64,000 nt of DNA from Robertkochia marina (GCF_004799345.1 NZ_SSMC01000001.1:186001-250000), one strand, 5' to 3'; counted from the stretch's first letter, positions 17,842 through 26,881 are shown. Notes: generated by a model from the letters alone, not told the origin. Numbers and translations: made by a program.

Positions 17842-18897
17842 TTAAAGGATCAGCATGGCATCTCCATAAGAATAGAATCTGTATTTTTCTTTCACAGCTT
17901 CTTTGTATGCCTTCATCGTCAGGTCATGACCTGCGAAGGCAGAGATCATCATCAGCAGTGTAGATTTCGGGGTATGGAAGTTGGTTACCATACAATCGGC
18001 AATGCTGAACTCATAGGGTGGAAAGATAAATTTATTGGTCCACCCCTCAAATGAATTTAGGGTTCGCTCTGATGATACAGAACTTTCCAGGCCACGCATT
18101 ACGGTCGTACCAACGGCACAAACCCTCTTCTTATTCTTTTTAGCCTTGTTCACAATATCGGCAGCCTCCTCGGCAATAAACAGTTCTTCACTGTCCATTT
18201 TGTGCTTGGAAAGGTCTTCTACCTCTACAGGGTTAAAGGTACCTAAGCCAACGTGAAGGGTTAGCTCGGCAAAGTCAATACCTTTTATCTCAAGGCGCTT
18301 CAATAAATGCTTTGAAAAATGGAGTCCTGCTGTAGGGGCAGCCACGGCACCTTCTTCTTTTGCATAGATGGTCTGGTAACGCTCTTCATCTTCCGGCTCT
18401 ACTTCTCTTTTAATGTATTTAGGCAACGGGGTTTCTCCCAACTCGTTCAGTTTCTTTCTAAACTCATCGTAAGAGCCATCGTAAAGGAAACGCAGGGTTC
18501 TACCTCTGGAAGTTGTATTATCGATCACTTCGGCCACCAGGCTTTCATCTTCACCAAAGTATAATTTATTACCAATTCTGATCTTTCTTGCAGGGTCTAC
18601 AAGCACATCCCACAGACGTTGCTCTACATTGAGTTCTCTCAATAAAAATACTTCGATTCTCGCTCCGGTCTTTTCTTTGTTACCGAACAATCTGGCAGGA
18701 AACACCTTGGTATTGTTCAACACCATTACATCACCTTCATCGAAATAGTCGATAAGATCCTTGAACATCTTGTGTTCGATCTTGCCGTCTTTGCGGTGTA
18801 CCACCATGAGTCGGGCTTCATCTCTGTTTTCTGATGGATACTCAGCAAGCAGGTCTTTGGGGAGATCAAAGTTAAAATGAGATAATTTCATAGACAT
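17842..18897 (-). CDS. queA: tRNA preQ1(34) S-adenosylmethionine ribosyltransferase-isomerase
   Basis: Transfers and rearranges the ribosyl part of SAM onto preQ1-modified tRNA to form epoxyqueuosine. The 351-residue protein shows typical QueA blocks: [12 protein letters not shown] near the N-terminus, the [14 protein letters not shown] segment, [10 protein letters not shown] and [11 protein letters not shown], and the terminal [11 protein letters not shown]. It has its own promoter (19029-19060) with about 125 bases of leader, and ends at a strong terminator. Confidence 0.97.
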   Translation of the reverse strand: MSMKLSHFNFDLPKDLLAEYPSENRDEARLMVVHRKDGKIEHKMFKDLIDYFDEGDVMVLNNTKVFPARLFGNKEKTGARIEVFLLRELNVEQRLWDVLVDPARKIRIGNKLYFGEDESLVAEVIDNTTSRGRTLRFLYDGSYDEFRKKLNELGETPLPKYIKREVEPEDEERYQTIYAKEEGAVAAPTAGLHFSKHLLKRLEIKGIDFAELTLHVGLGTFNPVEVEDLSKHKMDSEELFIAEEAADIVNKAKKNKKRVCAVGTTVMRGLESSVSSERTLNSFEGWTNKFIFPPYEFSIADCMVTNFHTPKSTLLMMISAFAGHDLTMKAYKEAVKEKYRFYSYGDAMLIL

Positions 18898-19028
18898 TTT
18901 TTATTCATGGCTGCAGCTCTACCCTTTCTTATTCAGAAAGAGTCCCGGTTCCTGTGAGGGCTTGGGCCATTATATCGGAATAATGATATATTTAACTGTT
19001 TTTCTTACAGATATGGTCCGGGCGGGCA

Positions 19029-19060
19029 CAAATATACAATATCGGAATAGGGGTTGTCAA
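19029..19060 (-). promoter_or_regulatory. Promoter of queA
   Basis: On the minus strand TTG (19060-19058), a 21-base spacer and TATATTTG (19036-19029) match the Bacteroidota promoter consensus. Transcription would begin near 19022, leaving about 125 bases of 5' leader. That leader contains two hairpins (CATTAT/ATAATG, and ACTCTTTCT/AGAAAGGGT) but no preQ1 riboswitch that I can recognise. Confidence 0.7.
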
Positions 19061-19117
19061 GGAAATCAGGGAATATTTACCGGCCTGAGGATGGCTCCCT
19101 TACCTACAACACAAACT

Positions 19118-20344
19118 TTATAATTCCTGAACCTCAAAACCAAGAGAAGCCAGATCATCCCAGAACCCAGGGTAAGATTTTGACACTACCCCGGCATCGT
19201 TGATAATTATGGGCACCTTAAGAGCCAGCGGGGCAAAAGCCATGGCCATCCGGTGATCATTATAGGTGTCTATCGCTATCTCCGGCCTGATATCGCCACC
19301 TGCTTTCAGGTAAAGGGTATCATTGGTTACCTCGATCGAGGCTCCTAATTTGGTCAGTTCAGTTTTTAAAGCCTCCAGGCGATCGGTTTCCTTGATCTTC
19401 AGGGTATGCAAACCGGTAAGCTCACACCCTACTCCATTTGCAAAACAACTAACTGCTATGGTTTGGGCAATATCCGGAGCATTGGCAAGATCCAGTTTCA
19501 TCATTGAAACCTGCTCGGTTTCGGCCACCCGCTTCAACATCAACCTGTCTTCCATAAAGGCCGACCCGACCCCCAGGTCGCGATAGATCTCCTGCAGGAC
19601 ACTGTCGCCCTGAAGACTATCAGGTTTATAACTCGAGATCACAATGGAAGCCTGCTCGCAAACAGAAGCAATACTGTAAAAATAGGAAGCCGAACTCCAA
19701 TCTGATTCAACCGTCAATACCTTGGTTTCGTTTTTCTTCAATGGAGCAATAGTGATGACATTGGAGGTGAAATCGGTTTTTACACCTACCTGCTCCAAAA
19801 GAGCCAGGGTCATTTTAATATAAGGAAGAGAGGTGATCTTTCCGTCCAAAGTAAGCTCCAGTCCGTTCTCAAGATTGGGAGCAACCAATAACAATGCTGA
19901 AATATACTGACTGCTCACATCTGCATCGAGGGTGACTTCATGTTTAACAATAGAAGTGCCTTTTATATGCAAGGGAGGATATCCGTCTTTCTCTGTGTAG
20001 GTGATCGCTGCACCCAGTGCTCTGAGCGCATCTACCAAAATAGAAATGGGTCTTTCTTTCATTCGGGCAGACCCCGTTAGCACCACATCACATCCCGGTT
20101 GGGTTGCAAAATAGGCCGTCAGGAATCTCATGGCCGTACCGGCATGATGAATATCAACCATGCCCGACGTCTTTTCTATTCCCGCTTTCATTACCCGGGT
20201 ATCATCCGAATTTGAAAGGTTCTTTATTTCCAGGTCTTGCAACAGTGCTTTGAGCAACAATAACCTGTTACTCTCACTCTTAGACCCGGTTACAGAAATT
20301 TCACCATGTACCTCTTTTCCCGGAAAATTTAGCCTTACTCTCAA
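19118..20344 (-). CDS. aroA: 3-phosphoshikimate 1-carboxyvinyltransferase (EPSP synthase), TTG start
   Basis: Sixth step of the shikimate pathway: joins PEP and shikimate 3-phosphate. Conserved segments are GSKSESNRLLLL near the N-terminus, HHAGTAMRFLTA, and the terminal NDHRMAMAFAPLAL. There is no ATG before the conserved N-terminal block. Two TTG codons are possible, at 20413 and 20344. I prefer 20344 (408 residues) because the extra 23 residues look unlike the family and their DNA forms an intrinsic terminator (20372-20404). The longer frame would begin five bases after the mazG-like stop. It is the last gene after rsgA, dtd and mazG. Confidence 0.93.
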   Translation of the reverse strand: MRVRLNFPGKEVHGEISVTGSKSESNRLLLLKALLQDLEIKNLSNSDDTRVMKAGIEKTSGMVDIHHAGTAMRFLTAYFATQPGCDVVLTGSARMKERPISILVDALRALGAAITYTEKDGYPPLHIKGTSIVKHEVTLDADVSSQYISALLLVAPNLENGLELTLDGKITSLPYIKMTLALLEQVGVKTDFTSNVITIAPLKKNETKVLTVESDWSSASYFYSIASVCEQASIVISSYKPDSLQGDSVLQEIYRDLGVGSAFMEDRLMLKRVAETEQVSMMKLDLANAPDIAQTIAVSCFANGVGCELTGLHTLKIKETDRLEALKTELTKLGASIEVTNDTLYLKAGGDIRPEIAIDTYNDHRMAMAFAPLALKVPIIINDAGVVSKSYPGFWDDLASLGFEVQEL

Positions 20345-20371
20345 TGTGTGATTTTTTTGAATACAGGCTGA

Positions 20372-20404
20372 TAAAAATAAAAAAGATTCCCTGAGATCAG
20401 GGGT
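20372..20404 (-). terminator. Intrinsic terminator between the mazG-like gene and aroA
   Basis: Stem CCCTG (20389-20393) / CAGGG (20398-20402); on the minus strand it is followed by TTTTTTATTTTT. It begins about 15 bases after the mazG-like stop and ends before the preferred aroA start. The stem is short, so termination may be partial or conditional. Confidence 0.55.
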
Positions 20405-20418
20405 TCTTTTCAAGGTAT

Positions 20419-20745
20419 TTATTTCAATTTTTCATTGTTGTGGTGGCGGTCGTGATCTCTTTTGGTTTTCTTCTCCATTTTTCGGTCAAAAGACTGCTGA
20501 AGATCTATTCCCGTTTGATTCGCCAGGCAAAGCACAACAAAAACAACATCTGCCAGTTCTTCTCCCAGATCTTTATCCTTATCGCTTTCCTTTTCGCTCT
20601 GCTCCCCATATCTTCTTGCAATGATCCTGGCAACCTCACCCACCTCTTCGGTAAGCTGGGCCATATTGGTGAGTTCATTAAAATACCGCACTCCATGCTC
20701 CTTGATCCAGGTATCTACTGCCAGTTGTGCATCTTTTATATTCAT
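20419..20745 (-). CDS. MazG-like nucleotide pyrophosphohydrolase
   Basis: A 108-residue all-alpha NTP pyrophosphohydrolase. The metal-binding pattern is present: EEVGE (near residues 31-35) followed by GEELADVVF (near residues 68-76). Such enzymes hydrolyse non-canonical or excess (d)NTPs to monophosphates; exact substrate cannot be read. It sits 16 bases after dtd and is probably co-transcribed with rsgA and dtd, a house-cleaning set. Confidence 0.88.
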   Translation of the reverse strand: MNIKDAQLAVDTWIKEHGVRYFNELTNMAQLTEEVGEVARIIARRYGEQSEKESDKDKDLGEELADVVFVVLCLANQTGIDLQQSFDRKMEKKTKRDHDRHHNNEKLK

Positions 20746-20761
20746 TGCTCCTATATTTTTG

Positions 20762-21214
20762 TTATTCTCTTGATTTACTATCGATCATAATAGTCACCGG
20801 CCCATCATTTACCAACGAGATCTCCATATGAGCTCCAAAAACCCCGGTACCTACCTTTTTCCCGGTTTCCTTCTCGAGTGTGGCTACAAATTCCTCGTAT
20901 AAAGGTACCGCGATCTCATGGCCGGCGGCCCTGATATAGGAAGGACGGTTCCCTTTTTTGGTCGAGGCATGCAGGGTAAATTGACTCACCACTATGAGTT
21001 CTCCATCAACATCCCTGACCGAGAGGTTCATCACCCCATCACCATCATTGAAAATGCGAAGTCCGCAGACCTTTCTGCTTAGCCACAACACATCATCTAT
21101 GGTATCATTTTCCTCCACTCCGAGCAGCACTAAAAGCCCCTGCCCAATATCAGCTGAAGGTTTTCCATCGGCAATCACTGATGCATTATTTACCCTTTGT
21201 ATTAGCGCTCTCAT
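20762..21214 (-). CDS. dtd: D-aminoacyl-tRNA deacylase
   Basis: Removes D-amino acids (and glycine) mischarged onto tRNA. At 150 residues it has the normal length. It shows the catalytic SQFTLHA motif near residues 77-83 and the NDGPVTI cross-subunit Gly-Pro motif near residues 136-142. Located 17 bases after rsgA on the same strand. Confidence 0.96.
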   Translation of the reverse strand: MRALIQRVNNASVIADGKPSADIGQGLLVLLGVEENDTIDDVLWLSRKVCGLRIFNDGDGVMNLSVRDVDGELIVVSQFTLHASTKKGNRPSYIRAAGHEIAVPLYEEFVATLEKETGKKVGTGVFGAHMEISLVNDGPVTIMIDSKSRE

Positions 21215-21231
21215 AAAGTCAGCTCAGAAAT

Positions 21232-22188
21232 TTAATCATCTGAATAGATGTCGGTACGATAGTTTTCTTCATCTCCTTCCAGGATCTGCAGGTAACTTTT
21301 ATAACGGCTCCATGCCACAGCCCCTTCTTCAAGAGCATCTTTCACCGCACATTTGGGCTCATCTACATGGAGACAATTATTAAACTTACAGTCGCCTTTA
21401 AGCGCAAAAAATTCCGGGAAATAATCTCCAATTTCGTCTTTATCCATATCCACGATCCCGAATCCGCGAATTCCGGGGGTGTCTATGATACGTGCTCCAA
21501 AATCGAGATCGAACATTTCGGCAAAGGTAGTGGTGTGCTGACCCTGCTTATGCTGTTCCGATATCTCGGCAGTCTTGAGTTCCAGTCCCGGTTGGAGGGC
21601 ATTGACAAGGGTTGACTTTCCTACCCCCGAATGTCCGGAGAACATGCTGGTTTTACCCTTCATCAGGCTTTTCAACTCCCCAACTCCTTCTCCTGATACA
21701 GCCGACATCTCCATACATTGATACCCGATCTTTTCATATACCGAGATCAGATATTTCACCTCTGCCATATCATCAACCGCATAAGTATCGATCTTATTAA
21801 AGATGAGCACAGGAGTAATTTCATAAGCCTCTGCGGTCACCAAAAACCGGTCTATAAAATCGGTGTATGTCTTAGGGTTATTAATGGTAACCATTAAAAA
21901 GGCAAGATCAACATTGGCCGCAATGATATGGGTTCGTTTAGAGAGATTGACCGATTTTCGAACCACATAATTCCTGCGATCCAGAATCTCGGTGATCACC
22001 CCAAAGGTCTCATCTCCGATAGTCTCCAGTTTGAAATTAACCTCATCTCCTACAGCAATAGGGTTGGTACTTTTAATACCCTTTATTCTAAACTTCCCTT
22101 TGATCCTGCAGTCATAAAAATCGCCCTCCCCGGTCTTGACGCTATACCAGCTTCCGGTCGATTTATATACGGTTCCTTTCATTATCAA
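21232..22188 (-). CDS. rsgA: Small ribosomal subunit biogenesis GTPase RsgA
   Basis: Circularly permuted GTPase acting in late 30S maturation. Motifs appear in permuted order: NKID (G4) near residue 134, then GHSGVGKST (G1), then DTPGIRGFG (G3). An N-terminal OB-fold (about 1-70) and a C-terminal zinc knuckle (CKFNNCLHVDEPKC) are present. Length of 318 residues is normal. It heads the rsgA-dtd-mazG group; the divergent neighbour is the secreted protein at 22270. Confidence 0.97.
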   Translation of the reverse strand: MIMKGTVYKSTGSWYSVKTGEGDFYDCRIKGKFRIKGIKSTNPIAVGDEVNFKLETIGDETFGVITEILDRRNYVVRKSVNLSKRTHIIAANVDLAFLMVTINNPKTYTDFIDRFLVTAEAYEITPVLIFNKIDTYAVDDMAEVKYLISVYEKIGYQCMEMSAVSGEGVGELKSLMKGKTSMFSGHSGVGKSTLVNALQPGLELKTAEISEQHKQGQHTTTFAEMFDLDFGARIIDTPGIRGFGIVDMDKDEIGDYFPEFFALKGDCKFNNCLHVDEPKCAVKDALEEGAVAWSRYKSYLQILEGDEENYRTDIYSDD

Positions 22189-22269
22189 CTGTTTACTTAC
22201 CTGTTACCTGAAAATTCGATGGTAAAATTACTTACATTTAAGCTAGTAACCCATTATTCCCTTAAAAAT

Positions 22270-22737
22270 ATGAAAAAGCTAATCCTAACATTGTTTACAA
22301 TGGCTATGGCCTTTACCGGATATTCACAAAATCTTGAATACAAGATAATTACCAGTGTAGAATCTATCGTTCCAGCCGGACTTGGAAGATCCAGGCTCAT
22401 TTCCTCAGAGGAGGAAAAGAATTTTCAAGATTATACAAGTACCCGAACTGAAGAGAACAACGAACGAAACCACGCTGATCGTGACGAAATAAGGGTCAAA
22501 AACTTTGAAGAGACCAAACTGCTTAACTTCTATAATCTTGCAGGAATCCGATTTCAGAACATAGCTGCCAATGATGCGTTGGTAACTTCAAAAATCAATG
22601 AAATGACTGCCAATGGATGGGAGCTCGCATTTGTAACCAGCGCTGTAGAGAGTGATTCGGGCAAAGAAGATGGAAACGGAATCTTCATCACAAGATATAT
22701 CTTTAAACGACAGTTACCGAACCATTCTGAAAACTAA
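22270..22737 (+). CDS. Small secreted protein of unknown function
   Basis: A 155-residue exported protein with a signal peptide (MKKLILTLFTMAMAFTGYSQ) followed by a soluble, charged domain. The frame is open further upstream to 21928, but that region is antisense to rsgA; the ATG at 22270 places the signal peptide at the N-terminus. Near the C-terminus it has NGWELAFVTSAVES, similar to the GWELVS-type segment of DUF4177-like proteins, and a terminal strand GIFITRYIFKR. Function unknown. It ends at a bidirectional terminator. Confidence 0.8.
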   Translation: MKKLILTLFTMAMAFTGYSQNLEYKIITSVESIVPAGLGRSRLISSEEEKNFQDYTSTRTEENNERNHADRDEIRVKNFEETKLLNFYNLAGIRFQNIAANDALVTSKINEMTANGWELAFVTSAVESDSGKEDGNGIFITRYIFKRQLPNHSEN

Positions 22738-22762
22738 AAAAAGCGGCTTCTGCCGCTTTTTT
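22736..22762. terminator. Bidirectional intrinsic terminator
   Basis: GCGGC-ttct-GCCGC (22743-22756) flanked by a run of seven A and six T, so it works in both directions between the convergent secreted-protein gene and the aromatic operon. Confidence 0.92.
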
Positions 22763-22780
22763 AATTTAGTTCTTCCCTTA

Positions 22781-23863
22781 TCAACCTTTCAGAATCTTTT
22801 CCTGATGGTTGATAGATTCCTGGTGAATGGCTTTGAAGATGCGAAGCACAAATTCTTCGCTCAATCCCTGCTGCTCTCCTTCCCAGATCATCTTACCGAG
22901 AATCTCATTCCATCGTTTGGTTTGCAGTACAGCTACATTTCGATCTTTTTTCAGCTCCCCGATATTATCGGCCACCTTCATTCGTTTCCCGAGAAGATCA
23001 ATCAGGTTATTGTCGATCACATCGATCTGCGCTCTGAGGTTATTCAATTGTGTATTATACTCTCCTTCCGGATCTGACTCCTTTCTGATCTTTAAATCCT
23101 TCATGATCTGTACCAGGGTTTGAGGGGTAACCTGTTGAGCAGCATCACTCCAGGCATGATCGGGATCAGTGTGCGTTTCGATCATGAGTCCGTCGTAGTT
23201 CAGGTCCAGCGCGGTTTGAGAAACATCAAAGATCATATCCCGTTTTCCGGTGATATGCGAAGGGTCACAGATCAATGGGAGGTCAGGAAACCTATTCTGA
23301 AGTTCAATCGCAATTTGCCATTCCGGAATGTTTCGATATTTGCTTTTCTCATAAGAGGAAAAGCCCCTGTGTATCACCCCAAGGTTCTTGATATTACTTT
23401 TTGCAAGTCGCTCAATACCTCCCAGCCATAAGGAAAGGTCAGGGTTCACGGGATTTTTGATCAGAACGATCTTATCGGTTCCTTTCAAAGCATCAGCGAT
23501 CTCCTGAACGATAAACGGACTCACCGTAGATCGGGCACCGATCCAAAGCATATCCACGTCAGCTTCCAGGGCAAGATCTACATGGGCCTTGTTAGCTACC
23601 TCTGTAGCTATTTTAAGTCCTGTTTCTTCCTTGGCTTTTTTTAACCAATTCAACCCAATGGCTCCGACCCCTTCAAAGTTTCCAGGGCGGGTTCTCGGCT
23701 TCCAAATTCCCGCTCTCAAATAGCTTACATCGGTATCTTTAAGTTGGTGAGCAATTCCAAGCACCTGCTCTTCGGTTTCAGCACTGCATGGCCCTGCGAT
23801 CACGACCGGGTGTTCCAATTTAAGATCATCAAGCCAGGTTCTAAGTTCTGGTGTATTTTTCAT
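22781..23863 (-). CDS. Bifunctional DAHP synthase / chorismate mutase
   Basis: First step of aromatic biosynthesis plus the chorismate-to-prephenate step in one 360-residue chain. Residues 1-260 are a type I-beta (KDO8PS-like) DAHP synthase: VVIAGPCSAET, RAGIWKPRTRP, KNPVNPDLSLW, ICDPSHITGKR. Residues about 270-358 form an AroQ-type chorismate mutase (LNNLRAQIDVIDNNLIDLLGKRM). Such C-terminal CM fusions are known from Porphyromonas gingivalis, where the CM domain takes part in feedback inhibition by prephenate. It is the last gene of the attenuator-controlled operon, 11 bases after tyrA. Confidence 0.95.
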   Translation of the reverse strand: MKNTPELRTWLDDLKLEHPVVIAGPCSAETEEQVLGIAHQLKDTDVSYLRAGIWKPRTRPGNFEGVGAIGLNWLKKAKEETGLKIATEVANKAHVDLALEADVDMLWIGARSTVSPFIVQEIADALKGTDKIVLIKNPVNPDLSLWLGGIERLAKSNIKNLGVIHRGFSSYEKSKYRNIPEWQIAIELQNRFPDLPLICDPSHITGKRDMIFDVSQTALDLNYDGLMIETHTDPDHAWSDAAQQVTPQTLVQIMKDLKIRKESDPEGEYNTQLNNLRAQIDVIDNNLIDLLGKRMKVADNIGELKKDRNVAVLQTKRWNEILGKMIWEGEQQGLSEEFVLRIFKAIHQESINHQEKILKG

Positions 23864-23874
23864 TACCTGTTCGT

Positions 23875-24732
23875 TTATATAGCGTTTATGGTTATTCCTT
23901 TTAAAATATCTTTTATTCTGTTCGTATTGTCCATTTCCTGATAAATGGCTTTGTAATTTTCATCCTTTAAGAGTTCCATAAAATGCCGGAGGTTTTCAAT
24001 ATATCCCTCCAGGGTTTCCAGAACATTTTCACGGTTATGCTCAAAAATAGGAGTCCACATATCCGGAGAACTTTTTGCCAGTCGTACGGTACTCTCAAAT
24101 CCACTGCCGGCCATATCAAATATGTCCCTTTCGTTCTTCTCTTTCTCTATGACTGTTTTTCCAAGCATAAAAGAACTGATATGCGATAAGTGCGACACAT
24201 AGGCTATATGTTTATCATGTGCCTTGGGATCCATATAGCGAATCCGCATCCCTAGGTGACGGAAGATCTCCATTGCCCGCTCCTGAAGTTTAAAAGCTGT
24301 TTTCTCCACCTCACAAACAATGTTCGTTTTCCCCGCAAACAACCCCTTTATGGCTGCTGAAGGTCCGGAGAACTCAGTCCCGGCTATAGGGTGAGTCGCT
24401 AAAAAATTCCTTCTATTACGGTGATCACGAACCTTATCGCAGATCAGGGTCTTCGTAGACCCTACATCCAACAACAGGGTATTTTCTCCAATAGTATCCA
24501 ACAGGTCAGACACCTCACGAAGGGCTGCATTTACAGGTATGGCCAGAACAACCACGTCTGCCTCTTTCAATGATTGCGCATTGCCGGGAGCGTCAATAAT
24601 GCTCATAGCCAAAGCCTGGTCAAGGTGATCAGGCGAGTTGTCATAGCCAAAGATCTCGTAAGAGCCTACCTCCTTTAGGTCCAGAGCTATAGACCCGCCA
24701 ATAAGTCCTAAGCCAATTATACTTATTTTCAT
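23875..24732 (-). CDS. tyrA: Prephenate dehydrogenase
   Basis: Oxidative decarboxylation of prephenate to 4-hydroxyphenylpyruvate, the tyrosine branch. NAD-binding Rossmann motif GLGLIGGS lies at residues 7-14; the catalytic region THPIAGTEFSGP and the H-x-x-YVSHLSH segment near residue 175-183 match TyrA. At 285 residues it lacks an ACT or CM domain. Its start overlaps the end of the aminotransferase gene by four bases (ATGA-type), showing tight operon coupling. Confidence 0.95.
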   Translation of the reverse strand: MKISIIGLGLIGGSIALDLKEVGSYEIFGYDNSPDHLDQALAMSIIDAPGNAQSLKEADVVVLAIPVNAALREVSDLLDTIGENTLLLDVGSTKTLICDKVRDHRNRRNFLATHPIAGTEFSGPSAAIKGLFAGKTNIVCEVEKTAFKLQERAMEIFRHLGMRIRYMDPKAHDKHIAYVSHLSHISSFMLGKTVIEKEKNERDIFDMAGSGFESTVRLAKSSPDMWTPIFEHNRENVLETLEGYIENLRHFMELLKDENYKAIYQEMDNTNRIKDILKGITINAI

Positions 24733-25895
24733 ATCACAATATCCTTTTTATCACATCTTCTGATAGCCTCCTTCAGGGATTCATCAGATACACAAAGGGA
24801 GAATCTTACATATCCTTCCCCATTTTTTCCGAAAACAGTGCCCGGAGTAATAAAGATGTTCTTTTCATAAAGTACTTTATCTGCGAAGACCTCTGAACGT
24901 TCGGCCCCTTCGGGAAGCTTTGCCCATACGAACATGCCCACACATTCTTTGGAATAGGTACAACCCAAAAGATCGGCAAGCTTATAGACCAGGTTTCTTC
25001 GTTCTTTATATACCCTGTTCAGGTTGGCATACCATTGAGAAGAAAGATCCAGAGCTTTAACCGCTCCTTTTTGTATGCCGTAAAACATACCACTGTCCAT
25101 ATTACTCTTTACCTTCAAGACGGCATCGAGATACTCTTGCTGTCCCAGTAAAAACCCTACCCGCCATCCGGCCATATTAAAACTCTTACTCAGGGAATTC
25201 AGCTCCAAGGCAACATCTTCTGCCCCCGGAACCTCCAAAATACTTACCGGTTCATGATTCAAAACAAAACTGTACGGATTATCATTGACCAACAGAATAT
25301 TATGCTTCCGGGCGAAGGCCACTATTTTGGCGAAATCTTCTGATTCAGCCCGGGCTCCGGTGGGCATATGGGGATAGCTCAGCCACATCAGTTTAACATC
25401 ACTGAGGTCTTCCTGCTCTAATTTATCCAGGTCAGGCAGCCAATTACCCTCTTCGTTCAGATCGTAATATCGTGGCACCGCCTCTACCAATTTCGTTACA
25501 GAGGTATAGGTGGGATACCCGGGATCAGGAATAAGCACCTCATCTCCGGGGTTAAGAAATGCCATGGATATATGCATGATCCCTTCTTTAGACCCCATTA
25601 ACGGAAGTATTTCCGTTTCATGATCCAGGGTCACATGAAAGAATCGTCTATAGAATTTGGCCACAGCTTCTCTGAGCTCCGGCAGTCCGCGATAACTCTG
25701 ATACTGGTGAGCCCGGTCTTCATAAACGGCACTGGTAAGTGCCTCCAATACATCTTCAGAAGGAGCCATATCCGGACTACCGATCCCAATATTAATTACC
25801 GGCTCTCCTTTAGCCATTAATTCTCTGACCTCAGCCAGTTTTTTGGAAAAATAATATTCTTCCACCGAATTTAATCTGCGTGCTTTCTCAATCAT
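24729..25895 (-). CDS. PLP-dependent aminotransferase (class I/II), probably aromatic
   Basis: A 388-residue fold-type I aminotransferase. The PLP lysine is in LSKSFNMAGWRVG; NIGIGSPDM, DPGYPTYT and the terminal RFSLC arginine are also in place. Between pheA and tyrA, and overlapping both by four bases, it most likely aminates phenylpyruvate and hydroxyphenylpyruvate, completing Phe and Tyr synthesis. Family members can also use aspartate or LL-diaminopimelate; substrate is inferred from the operon. Confidence 0.9.
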   Translation of the reverse strand: MIEKARRLNSVEEYYFSKKLAEVRELMAKGEPVINIGIGSPDMAPSEDVLEALTSAVYEDRAHQYQSYRGLPELREAVAKFYRRFFHVTLDHETEILPLMGSKEGIMHISMAFLNPGDEVLIPDPGYPTYTSVTKLVEAVPRYYDLNEEGNWLPDLDKLEQEDLSDVKLMWLSYPHMPTGARAESEDFAKIVAFARKHNILLVNDNPYSFVLNHEPVSILEVPGAEDVALELNSLSKSFNMAGWRVGFLLGQQEYLDAVLKVKSNMDSGMFYGIQKGAVKALDLSSQWYANLNRVYKERRNLVYKLADLLGCTYSKECVGMFVWAKLPEGAERSEVFADKVLYEKNIFITPGTVFGKNGEGYVRFSLCVSDESLKEAIRRCDKKDIVI

Positions 25896-26716
25896 TGTTT
25901 CGCGTTAATATATTCCCCATGTATTCTAAAGTCTTCGGCCATGATCTCTAACAGCGATTTGGCCTTTTTGAAATGATCATATGTCTCAAAGGTCACATCT
26001 ACGAAAAAGGCATATTTCCAGGGTGTCTCAATTTTTGGCAATGACTGGATCTTGGTAAGGCTCAGCTTGCAATCACTCATGACGTTCAACACCGTTGCAA
26101 GACTGCCCCTTTTATGATCCAGCTCAAATTTCATCGACGCCTTATTGATCTTTTCAACCGGTATGACCGAGTTGGTGGGTTGTACGATCACGAACCTGGT
26201 CTGGTTATCCTTGATGGTCTGGATCTCTGAAGCCAGAATGTCCAGATCATACATATCTGCTGCAACCCGACTTGCAATAGCGCCTATCCCCTTTAGTGCT
26301 CCTTTGTGTATTCTGCGCGCCACTTCGGCTGTGTCAGAATCTTCCACCAGTTTTATATGCGGGTAAGCTTCAAAGAATTTCTTGCACTGAAGCAAAGCCA
26401 TAGGATGTGAATACACCTCTTTAATTTCTTCTATTTTCTGACCCGGCATTGCCATAAGGTTATGATGTATGGTCAGGTAATGCTCTCCGATGATATGCAA
26501 TTTATTAGCATCGATCAGGGCGTAATTTGGAATGATAGATCCGGCTATGGAATTCTCAATAGCCATGACGGCCGCTCCTGCTTTCTTTTTATGAATAGCG
26601 CTGATGACCTCATCAAAAGAAAGGCACTCTTCTACCTCAGTGTCTCCAAAATATTCGAGGGCCACCTGATGATGAAAAGATCCTTGAATTCCCTGTATGG
26701 CAATTTTTCGATTCAT
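25892..26716 (-). CDS. pheA: Prephenate dehydratase with ACT domain
   Basis: Converts prephenate to phenylpyruvate, the phenylalanine branch. Residues 1-180 are the dehydratase domain with IQGIQGSFHHQVALEYF at the start and the catalytic NQTRFVIV motif. Residues about 195-274 form an ACT domain for Phe feedback. The ACT ESRP motif appears as QSLP (IQSLPKIETP), a variant of the Phe-binding signature. There is no fused chorismate mutase; that activity is at the other end of the operon. First structural gene after the attenuator. Confidence 0.95.
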   Translation of the reverse strand: MNRKIAIQGIQGSFHHQVALEYFGDTEVEECLSFDEVISAIHKKKAGAAVMAIENSIAGSIIPNYALIDANKLHIIGEHYLTIHHNLMAMPGQKIEEIKEVYSHPMALLQCKKFFEAYPHIKLVEDSDTAEVARRIHKGALKGIGAIASRVAADMYDLDILASEIQTIKDNQTRFVIVQPTNSVIPVEKINKASMKFELDHKRGSLATVLNVMSDCKLSLTKIQSLPKIETPWKYAFFVDVTFETYDHFKKAKSLLEIMAEDFRIHGEYINAKQ

Positions 26717-26719
26717 AGT

Positions 26720-26747
26720 AAAAAAAAAGCCCCGGTTCTCCGGGACT
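26720..26747 (-). terminator. Attenuator terminator directly upstream of pheA
   Basis: On the minus strand AGTCCCGG-agaa-CCGGGGCT followed by a T-run (plus-strand A-run 26720-26728), ending three bases before the pheA ATG. It must act on the leader transcript. Segments of the leader (GGGGC at codons 22-24, GGGACTT at codons 8-10) can pair with its GTCCC arm and could serve as antiterminators. Confidence 0.88.
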
Positions 26748-26777
26748 TACATATCTGATATTATTATTTTCAATATA

Positions 26778-26855
26778 CTATACAGGCCCCTCCACTCCTT
26801 TTAAATAATAAAAGAAGAAATAAAAAAAGTCCCAGATATAGCTTGTTATATTCAT
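26778..26855 (-). CDS. Phe/Tyr-rich leader peptide of the aromatic operon attenuator
   Basis: A 25-codon frame, ATG at 26855 and TAG at 26780-26778, too short for routine gene calling. Residues 10-17 are FFYFFFYY, and Tyr6 and Trp8 precede them: 10 of 25 residues are aromatic. It is followed 30 bases later by an intrinsic terminator just before pheA and preceded by a good promoter (26882-26910). This is the design of an E. coli pheL-type leader: low charged tRNA-Phe or tRNA-Tyr stalls the ribosome on the run, alters folding and permits readthrough. The distance from Tyr17 to the GGGGC segment fits a ribosome stalled on the run leaving that segment free. Not experimentally shown here. Confidence 0.88.
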   Translation of the reverse strand: MNITSYIWDFFYFFFYYLKGVEGPV

Positions 26856-26881
26856 TTTTGATCGCTCAGTGATACTAAGGT

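Noticed and set aside
18898-19022. preQ1 riboswitch before queA
   Set aside because: The small H-type pseudoknot core with its A-rich tail was not found on the minus strand.
21928-22269. N-terminal extension of the secreted protein at 22270
   Set aside because: It is antisense to rsgA, and would bury the signal peptide in the middle of the protein.
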